Part shown: piece after piece, positions 49,323-56,948 of the stretch | Layout of the letters: every line of letters begins with the position of its first letter | Position numbering within the stretch: the first letter of the stretch is position 1 | Assembly (NCBI GenBank): GCA_963819715.1 | Contig: CAWFXE010000002.1 | Location: forward strand, 310,001-374,000 | DNA from: DASUPK01 sp963819715 | GTDB taxonomy: Bacteria > Actinomycetota > Thermoleophilia > Solirubrobacterales > 70-9 | Reading direction: 5' to 3' | Length of the DNA stretch: 64,000 nt | Notes under the pieces: model-generated | The model's input: only the letters and a program-made list of their open reading frames with translations | Told to the model about the DNA's origin: nothing | Database searches by the model: none | Program-made: the position numbers and the translations under genes

Positions 49323-50070
49323 ATGCCAGGACGCCTCGAGGGGAAGGTGTGCGTGATCACGGGTGCCGCCAGCGGGATTGGTGCGGAGACCGCGCGGCTG
49401 TTCACCGAGGAGGGGGCCCGCGTGGTGGGCGTCGACCTCGCCGAGGGCGCCGAGGGCGAGCTGGCGCTCCAGGCCGACGTCGCCGACGAGGACTCGGTCC
49501 GCGAGATGTACGCGAAGGCGGCGGAGGAGATGGGACGGATCGACGTCCTCTTCAACAACGCCGGGCATCAGCCCCGACGACGACGTCTCGGTGCTCGACA
49601 CCTCGCTCGAGGCCTGGCAGCGCGTCCAGGACGTCAACCTGAAGTCGGTCTTCCTCTGCTGCAAGCACGGCATCCCCCATCTGCTCGAGTCCGGCGGGGG
49701 CTCGGTGATCAACACGGCTTCGTTCGTCGCCGTGATGGGCGCGGCGACCTCCCAGATCTCCTACACGGCCTCGAAGGGCGGCGTCCTCGCGCTCTCGCGC
49801 GAGCTCGGCGTCGAGTTCGGCAAGCGGGGTGTGCGGGTCAACGCCCTCTGCCCCGGCCCGGTCAATACGCCGCTGCTCCAGGAGCTGTTCGCGAAGGACC
49901 CGGAGAAGGCGGCGCGCCGGATGGTCCACCTGCCGATGGGGCGCTTCGCCGAGGCCCGCGAGATCGCCCAGGGCGCCCTCTTCCTCGCGAGCGACGAAAG
50001 CTCGTACGTGACGGCCTCGACCTTCCTTGTCGACGGCGGCCTTTCCGGCGCCTACGTCACCCCGGAATAG
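49323..50070 (+). CDS. Short-chain dehydrogenase/reductase (one apparent frameshift)
   Basis: About 249 residues over two frames. The first frame gives VCVITGAASGIGAETARLF and MGRIDVLFNNAG. The second continues ISPDDDVSVLDTSLEAWQRV, with INTASFVAVMG, YTASKGG (catalytic Tyr-x3-Lys), NALCPGPVNTPLL and a normal C-terminus. The break is one extra base in CCGGGC at 49561-49566. Otherwise intact, so a consensus error is plausible. It should use NAD(P) to oxidise an alcohol or reduce a ketone; in this island it could make the aldehyde used by the neighbour. It overlaps the convergent TetR gene by 14 bp. Confidence 0.85.
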
Positions 50071-50636
50071 CTGCGAGCACGCGCTTCGCGGTGGCGACGA
50101 GTGTCGCCCGCGAGACCTCCGGATGGTCGAGTGACCACAGCGCGAGCCCAGCGCCCCCTGCGCGGAGGAACTCGGCAAGCGGCTCGACCTCCCGTTTCGG
50201 GATTCCCTTCTGGCCCGCGGATGAAGGTCGCCAGCACCTCCCGCGCCCGGTCGTAGTTGGCTCGGCGAAAGGCCCGGATCTCCTCGTCGCCTCCGGCGTC
50301 GCGGAACAGCATCCGCCAGGCGTAGCCGTGCTCGCTGACGTAGTCGAACCAGACCTCGAGGATCGCCTCCACCCTCTCGTCGAAAGACAGGCCGGCCGGA
50401 ACCCGCTCGAAGAAGCGCGGCAGGTCGTCGCGGTGGCGCTCGAGCAGGGCGAGGTAGAGCGCCTTCTTCGAGTCGAAGTGGCGATAGAGGATCGGCTTGG
50501 TCACCCCGGCGGCCGCGGCGATCTGATCGAGGCTGGTGTGGGCGTAGCCCCGCTCGCCGAAGAGCCGGCCCGCGGCCTCGAGGACGAGCTCGCGCCGCTC
50601 GGCCGGGGGAAGTCGCGTCTGGCGGGCGGTTGCCAT
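50057..50636 (-). CDS. TetR-family regulator (one apparent frameshift)
   Basis: About 193 residues over two frames. The N-terminal HTH is LVLEAAGRLFGERGYAHTSL then AGVTKPILYRHFDSK. The C-terminal domain continues in another frame after ATFIRG, reading QKGIPKREVEPLAEFLRAGG and ending ATAKRVLAAIPG. One extra base in the GGGCC run near 50213 explains the shift. It is divergent from the 50673 membrane-protein gene, and a perfect palindrome lies between them. Target and ligand unknown. Confidence 0.85.
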
Positions 50637-50651
50637 CTCTCGCATCTTTGC

Positions 50652-50673
50652 TAAGTTACCGGACAGTAACTTA
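50652..50673. promoter_or_regulatory. Palindromic operator between TetR and membrane-protein genes
   Basis: TAAGTTAC (50652-50659) and GTAACTTA (50666-50673) are perfect 8-bp arms with a 6-nt spacer. The right arm touches the ATG of the membrane-protein gene. It is a likely binding site of the neighbouring TetR protein. Confidence 0.65.
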
Positions 50674-51107
50674 TGTTCACCCCGGAGAGACCACTTCAAC
50701 CCGTCCAGTGGGCCGCGATTCTCGGCTCCATCGCCATCCTGGTCTGGAGCGTGCCCGGCTTGATCGCGAACCCGGACTTCCACATCGGCGACTCGGCGAC
50801 CTCGGTCCGGGTGCTCGGCGTCGACATGAACGGCTGGCACGCAGTCTCCGGCTTCCTCGTCGCCCTCCCCGGCTTCTTCGCCGCGCTGCGCCGCTCATGG
50901 TCAGCTCTCTTCAACCTGGCCGCGGCCGGCGCCCTGCTCTCCACCGCTCTCTGGGCCTCGCTCAGCACTCGGGTCGCGGGCGGTCTCTTCTACTTCCCGC
51001 ACGGCGATGCGGACGCTTTGCTCCACATCGGGACGTCGACGATCTTCCTGGCCGGCGCTGCCCACTATTACCTCGCGGGTCGCCAGCCCGGCGGCCAGCG
51101 TGTCTAG
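50673..51107 (+). CDS. DUF4383-like integral membrane protein
   Basis: 144 residues with four predicted helices (about 13-31, 54-72, 78-98 and 115-135). The VLGVDMNGWHAVSGFLVALP segment is characteristic of the DUF4383 type. Function unknown. The operator palindrome overlaps its first base, so strong repression by the divergent TetR is likely. The 3' end overlaps the convergent GATase gene by 4 bp. Confidence 0.8.
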   Translation: MFTPERPLQPVQWAAILGSIAILVWSVPGLIANPDFHIGDSATSVRVLGVDMNGWHAVSGFLVALPGFFAALRRSWSALFNLAAAGALLSTALWASLSTRVAGGLFYFPHGDADALLHIGTSTIFLAGAAHYYLAGRQPGGQRV

Positions 51108-51808
51108 CTGACCACCTCCAGGAAGCGGCCGCAGAGCTCCCGGCCGAGGCGGCTCCACTCGCCGATCTTCTCCTCGGTCTCGGCGTGCAGCGCCTCCGGA
51201 TCCAAGCCGATCCGCACCGCGTCCTCGTCGGAGCGGTAGTCATCGATCCAGCTCCCGGCATCGGCGGCCGTCACCTCGGCGTGGAACTGAATCGCCCAGA
51301 CAACCTCCCCGACGCGATAGGCCTGGACGCAGACGGGGCTGCGGGCGAGGATCGCCGCGCCCTCCGGCGGGACACCCTCGTAGCTGTGCCACTGGAACGC
51401 CTCGAAGCTCGGCGCCATCGGACCGATCAGCGGATCCGCCTTCCCCTCTTCGGTCACCTCGACGTCGTGCCAGCCGATCTCAGGCTCGCTCGCCCTCCGC
51501 GTCGACCCCCCGGCCGCATCGGCCAGCAGCTGGGACCCGAGGCAGACCGCCAGCACGGGCATGCGGTCATCGATCATCGCCGCCAGGAAGTCCTTCTCGA
51601 AGCGCAACCAGGGATGACGGTCCTCCTGGTCGCCGTGCATGGCACCTCCAAAGGTGAGGATCGCGTCGTATTCGGCGATCTCGAGCTCCGGGGCCGCACC
51701 ACGCACGGAGAGCTGCCACTCGTGCAGCTCAACGCCGCGCTCCCGCATTTCTTCGGCGAAGACACCCGGGCCCGCGTCCGTCTGGTGCACGATGGCGAGC
51801 GCTCTCAT
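51104..51808 (-). CDS. Class I glutamine amidotransferase-domain protein
   Basis: 234 residues. The GATase triad is present: Cys in PVLAVCLGSQLLADAAGG, plus a late His in WAIQFHAEVT with the following Glu. The LTFGGAMHGDQEDRHPWL loop is typical of the GuaA-like standalone subgroup. It hydrolyses a glutamine-like amide or acts on a related gamma-glutamyl compound; the partner is unknown. It diverges from ridA. Confidence 0.88.
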   Translation of the reverse strand: MRALAIVHQTDAGPGVFAEEMRERGVELHEWQLSVRGAAPELEIAEYDAILTFGGAMHGDQEDRHPWLRFEKDFLAAMIDDRMPVLAVCLGSQLLADAAGGSTRRASEPEIGWHDVEVTEEGKADPLIGPMAPSFEAFQWHSYEGVPPEGAAILARSPVCVQAYRVGEVVWAIQFHAEVTAADAGSWIDDYRSDEDAVRIGLDPEALHAETEEKIGEWSRLGRELCGRFLEVVS

Positions 51809-51839
51809 CGTGGCGCATCATCACTGAAATACTGGGCGA

Positions 51840-52226
51840 ATCGCCAGGGAAGTCGTTGAGACCCAGGATGCACCAGCTCCGATCGGCCCCTACTCGCAGG
51901 CCGTCATCGCCAACGGCGTCCTCTACTGCAGCGGCCAGGTCCCGCTGGACCCGGCGAGCGGCGAGTTGATCGAGGGCGGCATCGCCGAGCAGGCGAGCCG
52001 CTGCCTGAAGAGCCTCGAGGCCGTCTGCCGCGAGGCGGGAACGCGCCTTCAGGCCGCGGCGCGGATCGGGATCTACCTGACCGACATGGAGGAGTTCGGA
52101 AAGGTGAACGACGTGTACGCGACCTTCTTCGAGAAGCCGTTCCCCGTTCGCACGACGGTCGGCGTCGCGGCTCTTCCCAAGGGCGCGCTGGTCGAGATGG
52201 ACGCGACCGTCCCGCTTCCGTCTTGA
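51840..52226 (+). CDS. ridA: RidA (YjgF/YER057c/UK114) enamine/imine deaminase
   Basis: About 128 residues. PAPIGPYSQAVIANGVLYCS, then FEKPFPVRTTVGVAALPKGA and LVEMDATVPLP are the RidA hallmarks, with the substrate-binding arginine (VRTTV) and the late Glu. It hydrolyses 2-aminoacrylate-type enamines made by PLP enzymes. The family N-terminus starts at ATC 51840 (then AREVVETQDAP); no ATG, GTG or TTG fits, so the start is non-canonical or mutated. A conservative internal start lies at 51966. Its stop overlaps ilvA (TTGA), a natural functional pair. Confidence 0.9.
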   Translation: MAREVVETQDAPAPIGPYSQAVIANGVLYCSGQVPLDPASGELIEGGIAEQASRCLKSLEAVCREAGTRLQAAARIGIYLTDMEEFGKVNDVYATFFEKPFPVRTTVGVAALPKGALVEMDATVPLPS

Positions 52227-53377
52227 GCGAAGCCGTCTCCCTGGGAGACATCGACGCGGCCCGTGAGGTTGTGGCCGACGTCGTTCGCCGCACGCAGGTG
52301 ATCGAGTCCCGGTACCTCTCGCGGACCACCGGCGGCCCGATCGCGCTCAAGGCCGAGAACCTGCAGCGGACCGGCTCGTTCAAGCTGCGCGGGGCCCTCA
52401 ACAAGATCTCGACACTGGACCCGGGGACCACGGGGGTCGTCACCGCAAGCGCCGGGAACCACGGTCAATCGGTCGCATACGCCGCGCGAGCTCGCGGCCT
52501 GGCTGCGACCATCTTCATGCCCGAGGGAGCGGCGCTGGCCAAGATCGCCGCCGCTCGCGAATCCGGCGCGGAGATCGTGCTCACCGGGGAGAGCGTCGAC
52601 GTCAGCCTCGTCGATGCCCTGTCCCACGCCGAGTCCGAGGGCCTTCCCTTCGTCCATCCGTTTGACGACCCCGCGGTGATCGCCGGGCAGGGCACGATCG
52701 GGCTCGAGCTTCTCGAGGAGGTGTCCGACCTCGCGAAGGTGATCGTGCCGATCGGCGGGGGCGGCCTGGCCGCCGGCATCGCGGCGGCGATCAAGGCGAG
52801 GCGGGAGGGCGTCGAGGTAATCGGGGTCAAGGCCCAGTGCCCCCTGGCGGACGGGATCGCCGTGAAGCAACCGGGCGAGATCACGGCGCCGCTGCTCGAC
52901 AGCCTGCTCGACGACGTCGTCACCGTCAACCAGAACGAGATCGCCGACGCGATCATGCTGCTGCTCGAGCGGACCAAGCTGGTGGTCGAGGGCGCCGGCG
53001 CGGTGGGGGTCGCCACGCTGATCCAGGAGCTCGTCCGCCCCGCCTCCACGGGCACGACGGTGGTGATCCTCTCCGGTGGAAACATCGACACCGGCGTTCT
53101 CGCCGACCTCGCCCGTCACCACGAGACGGCCCGGGGCAGGCGCCTGCGGATCTTCACCAAGATCGCCGACGAGCCCGGGTCACTCGCGGCGCTGCTGACG
53201 GCGCTCGGCGAGGGCGGAGCCAACCTGATCGACATCGACCACGTGCGCGAGGGCGTCGGCCTCTCCGTCAGCGAGACGGGCGTCGAGCTGGTGATGGAGA
53301 CGCGGGGGCCCGATCACGCGAAGCGCCTGCTCGAGCTGATCGAGGGGCTGGGCTACAAGCCCGACGTGCTGAGCTGA
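52223..53377 (+). CDS. ilvA: Threonine ammonia-lyase (threonine dehydratase) with ACT domain
   Basis: 384 residues. PLP enzyme of fold type II: Lys54 in RTGSFKLRGALNK, SAGNHGQSVAYAAR and the glycine-rich PIGGGGLAAG loop. The C-terminal ACT domain (about 310-384; RLRIFTKIADEPGSLAALLT) suggests amino-acid feedback. It converts threonine to 2-oxobutanoate and ammonia through an enamine that RidA, encoded just upstream, clears. TTG 52223 overlaps the ridA stop. The 3' end overlaps the convergent DoxX gene by 25 bp. Confidence 0.93.
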   Translation: MSEAVSLGDIDAAREVVADVVRRTQVIESRYLSRTTGGPIALKAENLQRTGSFKLRGALNKISTLDPGTTGVVTASAGNHGQSVAYAARARGLAATIFMPEGAALAKIAAARESGAEIVLTGESVDVSLVDALSHAESEGLPFVHPFDDPAVIAGQGTIGLELLEEVSDLAKVIVPIGGGGLAAGIAAAIKARREGVEVIGVKAQCPLADGIAVKQPGEITAPLLDSLLDDVVTVNQNEIADAIMLLLERTKLVVEGAGAVGVATLIQELVRPASTGTTVVILSGGNIDTGVLADLARHHETARGRRLRIFTKIADEPGSLAALLTALGEGGANLIDIDHVREGVGLSVSETGVELVMETRGPDHAKRLLELIEGLGYKPDVLS

Positions 53378-53718
53378 GAGCGGCGCTCGCCCAGCAGCAG
53401 GTAGAGCATCGCGACCAGAAGGGCCGGCGCCAGCGTCAGGCTGATCGGCTCGCCCTCCCTGATTCCCGACACGACGATCGCCCCGGCCATGTCGCCGGCC
53501 AGCACAAGCGCCGCGAGGCGGGTGCCGCGGCCGAGCAGCAGCATCCCGCCTCCCACCACCTCGATCAATCCGATCAGGTAGACGAACGCGTCGGGCGAGG
53601 GCAGGCCGTAGGTCTCGAAGGAATCGACCTCGGTCCCGTGGTTCGGGAACTTCGCCAGCCCGAAGCCGATGAAGATCAGGCCGGAGGCCAGGCGGACGAT
53701 CAGCGGCAAGTTGCGCAT
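53353..53718 (-). CDS. DoxX-family membrane protein
   Basis: 121 residues with four helices. LIVRLASGLIFIGFGLAKFP, then YLIGLIEVVGGGMLLLGRGT is the DoxX/DoxD-like pattern. Members are small quinone-linked or redox-associated membrane proteins, but the function is often unassigned. It overlaps the convergent ilvA by 25 bp. Confidence 0.85.
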   Translation of the reverse strand: MRNLPLIVRLASGLIFIGFGLAKFPNHGTEVDSFETYGLPSPDAFVYLIGLIEVVGGGMLLLGRGTRLAALVLAGDMAGAIVVSGIREGEPISLTLAPALLVAMLYLLLGERRSQLSTSGL

Positions 53719-53750
53719 AACGCCTCCCAGTCCGGGGGGAACGCGGTTCG

Positions 53751-56150
53751 TTACGTCGTCAGCTCGTAGTCGGCCGGGTCGAGGTGCCTCGTCCGGCGCC
53801 GGTACTCGAGCGTGAAGCCGGGCCAGTTGTTGGTGTTCCGGCCGTGCTCGTCGACGTACCAGTTGTTGCAGCCCGTCTGCCAGACCGAGGTGGAGAGTCG
53901 ATTCTGCATCTCGCTGTCGAAGGCCCGCTGCACCTCGGGCCGGACGGAGAGCCGGCCGCCCTTGCGGCGCAGGCGCTCGACGGCATCGGCGATGTAGGTC
54001 ATCTGGCTCTCGAGCTGGAAGATGATCGACCCCGAGCCCAGGTTCGTGTTGGGCCCGTACATGACGAACAGGTTCGGGAAGCCGGCCACCGTCATGCCCA
54101 GGTACGCGTTGGCGCCCTCGCTCCAGACCTCGTTCAGGTCGAGTCCGTCCCGCCCGCGGATCTCCATCGGGGCCAGGAACCGGGTGCTCTCGAAGCCCGT
54201 GGAGAGCACGACCACGTCAGCGGGGCGCTCGGTCCCGTCCTCCGCCACCACCCCCCTCTTCGTCAGCTCCCGCACGCCGGTGGGGACGAGCTCGACGTTG
54301 GGCCGCCCAAGCGTCGAGTAGTAGTCCGGCGAGATCAGAACGCGCTTGCAGCCGAGGACGTGATCCGGCGTCAGCGCCCGCTTCAGGTCCGGATCGGAGA
54401 CCTGCTCATCCAGCAGCTTCTCGGACATCCGGGTGCCCAGCCTGCCCACCGCGCGGAACTGGTTGAAGGCCGAGATGAAGAGCTCGAAGAACAGCCATTG
54501 GTTGAAGCGGGCGAGCAGCCGGGCGGGCGGGAACCAGCGGAAGAGGAACTTCTCCCATGCGCGGTAGGGGCGATCCTTCTTTGGGATCACATACGGGGCC
54601 GAGCGCTGGTAGACGTCGAGCTGGGCGACCCGCTCAGCGATCGCGGGAACGACCTGAATCGTGCTGGCGCCCGTGCCGATCACGGCCACGCGCTTTCCGT
54701 CGATCTCGACATCGTGATCCCAGCGAGCGGTGTGGAAGATCCGCCCCTTGAAGCGCTCCGAGCCGGGAATCCGCGTCAGTGCGGGCCGGTTGAGCTGACC
54801 GCATGCCGAGACGAGCACATCCACCTCGATCGTCTCCCCCGCGGTCGTCTCTATCCGCCACCGCCCGGCCTCCTCGTCGAACTCCGCGCGGGCCACCTCC
54901 GTCCCGAGCCGGAGCGCCTGCCGCAGGCCGTAGCGATCCACGCAGCGATCCAGGTAATCGAGGATCTCCGGCTGGGGCGAGTAGCGCCGGCTCCAGTCCG
55001 GGTTCGGCTCGAAGGAGAACGAGTAGAGCTGGGAGGGGACGTCGCAGGCCGCCCCCGGGTAGGTGTTGTCGCGCCAGACACCGCCGACCCCGTCCCCCTT
55101 CTCGAGAATCGTCAGCGAGCCGACCCCGGCCTTCTTCAGCGTGATCGCGAGGCCGATCCCGCCGAACCCGGCGCCGATGATCGCGACGCTGGGCCCCGTC
55201 CTCCCGTTGGTGGACGATTCGCCGATGGGCTGCGCCAAGGGGCGGCCCGTCCAGATGTCATCGAAAGCGTCGCCCAGCTTGGCGATCGCCTCATCCGCCT
55301 CGCGCAGCATGCCGGCGACGACCTGGAAGTCGTGCCACATCCCCTCGAAGCGATCGAAGCGGACGTCCATCCCCGCGGCGCGCGCCCGTTTCGCGAACGC
55401 CTCCGAGTCACTCAGCAGAAGATCGTGGGTGCCGACCTGGAGGTAGGTGGGCGGCAGCCCGGTGAGATCCGCCTCCAGCGGCGAGAGCTCGGGGTCGTGG
55501 GGGTCGGTGTCTCCGCGGTAGAGCTCCCCGCCGCGGATGGTCCAGTCGCGGAAGAGGCCTACGTCGCGCCGGGCGTTGGCGAGGGTCGAAGCGCCCGAGC
55601 AGGTGAGATCGAGGTAGCCGTTGAGCAAGACCAGCCCTCCGGGGAGCGGTTCTCCCTCCTCGCGCAGCCGGAGCGCCAGTGCCGCGGTCAATCCTCCGCC
55701 GGCAGAGTCGCCGGCGATGCCGATCGACCTCGCGTCGATCCCCGAGGCGAGCAGCTCGCGATAGGCGGCCAGGGCATCCTCGAGCGCGGCCGGATGCTTG
55801 TGCTCCGGGCCGAGCCTGTAGTCGGGAAGGTGCACCGGCGCATTCGCGGCGACGGCGATATGCGCGGCCAGCGCGCGGTGGGTCCGCGGGGATCCGATCA
55901 CGTAGGCGCCGCCGTGGAGGTGGAGAACCGCGCGCGATTGGTCAGCCCCCTCGGGCACGAGCAGATCGGAGGGCCGGCCACCGAGTGTTCCGTGCTCGAC
56001 CGAAACCCCGGACGGGACCTGGGTGATCCTCGCCGCGGTCTCGGTCCAGGCCCGCTGGAACCGGATCGGAATCCAGGTGCGCTGCACGGAGCGCTGCAGC
56101 ATGCGGGCGATGGTCTTCGCGACGGGACGGGGCAGGTATCGAGGGGTCAA
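53751..56150 (-). CDS. Esterase - Baeyer-Villiger monooxygenase fusion
   Basis: 799 residues. The N-terminal HSL-type alpha/beta hydrolase (about 1-295) has HGGAYV (79-84), Ser149 in GDSAGGG, Asp243 and His273. The C-terminal flavin monooxygenase has FAD Rossmann GAGFGG (326-331), the BVMO fingerprint F467-x-G-x3-H473-x3-W477-D and NADPH motif GTGAST (492-497). One chain could thus convert a ketone to an ester and then hydrolyse it. It diverges from a TetR gene at 56212 across tandem operator-like repeats. The enoyl-CoA hydratase nearby suggests onward beta-oxidation. Confidence 0.93.
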   Translation of the reverse strand: MTPRYLPRPVAKTIARMLQRSVQRTWIPIRFQRAWTETAARITQVPSGVSVEHGTLGGRPSDLLVPEGADQSRAVLHLHGGAYVIGSPRTHRALAAHIAVAANAPVHLPDYRLGPEHKHPAALEDALAAYRELLASGIDARSIGIAGDSAGGGLTAALALRLREEGEPLPGGLVLLNGYLDLTCSGASTLANARRDVGLFRDWTIRGGELYRGDTDPHDPELSPLEADLTGLPPTYLQVGTHDLLLSDSEAFAKRARAAGMDVRFDRFEGMWHDFQVVAGMLREADEAIAKLGDAFDDIWTGRPLAQPIGESSTNGRTGPSVAIIGAGFGGIGLAITLKKAGVGSLTILEKGDGVGGVWRDNTYPGAACDVPSQLYSFSFEPNPDWSRRYSPQPEILDYLDRCVDRYGLRQALRLGTEVARAEFDEEAGRWRIETTAGETIEVDVLVSACGQLNRPALTRIPGSERFKGRIFHTARWDHDVEIDGKRVAVIGTGASTIQVVPAIAERVAQLDVYQRSAPYVIPKKDRPYRAWEKFLFRWFPPARLLARFNQWLFFELFISAFNQFRAVGRLGTRMSEKLLDEQVSDPDLKRALTPDHVLGCKRVLISPDYYSTLGRPNVELVPTGVRELTKRGVVAEDGTERPADVVVLSTGFESTRFLAPMEIRGRDGLDLNEVWSEGANAYLGMTVAGFPNLFVMYGPNTNLGSGSIIFQLESQMTYIADAVERLRRKGGRLSVRPEVQRAFDSEMQNRLSTSVWQTGCNNWYVDEHGRNTNNWPGFTLEYRRRTRHLDPADYELTT

Positions 56151-56179
56151 GGCAAGGAATGTATGTCGATGGGCCTACA

Positions 56180-56203
56180 GAGTGTTCCTCCGGAGTGTTA
56201 CTC
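56180..56203. promoter_or_regulatory. Tandem GAGTGTT operator between fusion and TetR genes
   Basis: GAGT-GTT-ACTC (56193-56203) is a perfect palindrome. GAGT-GTT-CCTC (56180-56190) is an imperfect copy centred 13 bp upstream. They lie between the divergent monooxygenase fusion and TetR genes, and the second overlaps the TetR -10 box. A likely autoregulatory operator. Confidence 0.55.
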
Positions 56204-56204
56204 T
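56199..56204 (+). promoter_or_regulatory. Probable -10 box (TACTCT) of leaderless TetR gene
   Basis: TACTCT ends 7 nt before ATG 56212 and overlaps the operator palindrome, so repressor binding would block the promoter. Confidence 0.45.
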
Positions 56205-56211
56205 GCCAGCG

Positions 56212-56928
56212 ATGGTGGAGACCGATACACGCCGCCGGGTCCTCGACGCCGCCCTCACTGGATTTCTCGAGGACGGCTACGCCCAGACGACGATCGCGGA
56301 TATCCGCTCCAGAAGCGATGTCTCCAACGGCGCCCTCTTCCACCACTTCCCCACAAAGGACGCCATCGCCGACGCCCTCTTCGTGGAGGCGATCGCCTCA
56401 TTCCACGAGGGCCTCTGGGAGCTCATGGGGCGCAAGCCGCGCTCCCTGCGCTCCGCGGTCCGCGGTGTGATCGAGCATCAGCTCGGCTGGATCGAGGAGC
56501 ACCCGGATCTCGCCCGCTTCGTCTACATGCGCGGGCACCTCGACTGGGACTCGGCCGGTGGCACCGAGGTCGAGGAGCTGAACCGCCGGATCGCCGCGGC
56601 GATCCGCGAATGGATGGCGCCGTCCATCGAGAGGGGCGAGATCCGCCCTCGCTCGATGCTCGTGATCTCCGCGATCGTCACCGGGCCGGCTCACGCAATT
56701 GCTCAGCGCTGGCTCGCCGGACAGCTCGATTCCCCGCCGACGGCCTTCGTCGACGAGCTCGCCGACGCCGCCTGGGCGGGGCTGAGTGGGAAGCCCGCCC
56801 GAGGCCGCGGCGAGCGCGTCGCCCCGGCGGATCGCGGACGGCTCTCGCTGGAGCTAGTCGCCGACGACGGAACGGTGATCGCCCAGGGCGAGGCCACCGC
56901 ACGACTCGTACGAAACCACGACACCTGA
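56212..56928 (+). CDS. TetR-family transcriptional regulator
   Basis: 238 residues. The HTH is RRRVLDAALTGFLEDGYAQT, then SDVSNGALFHHFPTK. The C-terminal ligand domain is helical, followed by an unusual tail of about 40 residues (ADRGRLSLELVADDGTVIAQ). It is divergent from the esterase-monooxygenase fusion and 20 bp upstream of the enoyl-CoA hydratase gene, so it may control both. ATG 56212 follows a TACTCT box by 7 nt. Confidence 0.9.
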   Translation: MVETDTRRRVLDAALTGFLEDGYAQTTIADIRSRSDVSNGALFHHFPTKDAIADALFVEAIASFHEGLWELMGRKPRSLRSAVRGVIEHQLGWIEEHPDLARFVYMRGHLDWDSAGGTEVEELNRRIAAAIREWMAPSIERGEIRPRSMLVISAIVTGPAHAIAQRWLAGQLDSPPTAFVDELADAAWAGLSGKPARGRGERVAPADRGRLSLELVADDGTVIAQGEATARLVRNHDT

Positions 56929-56948
56929 ATCCCGAAAGGACCGACCGC

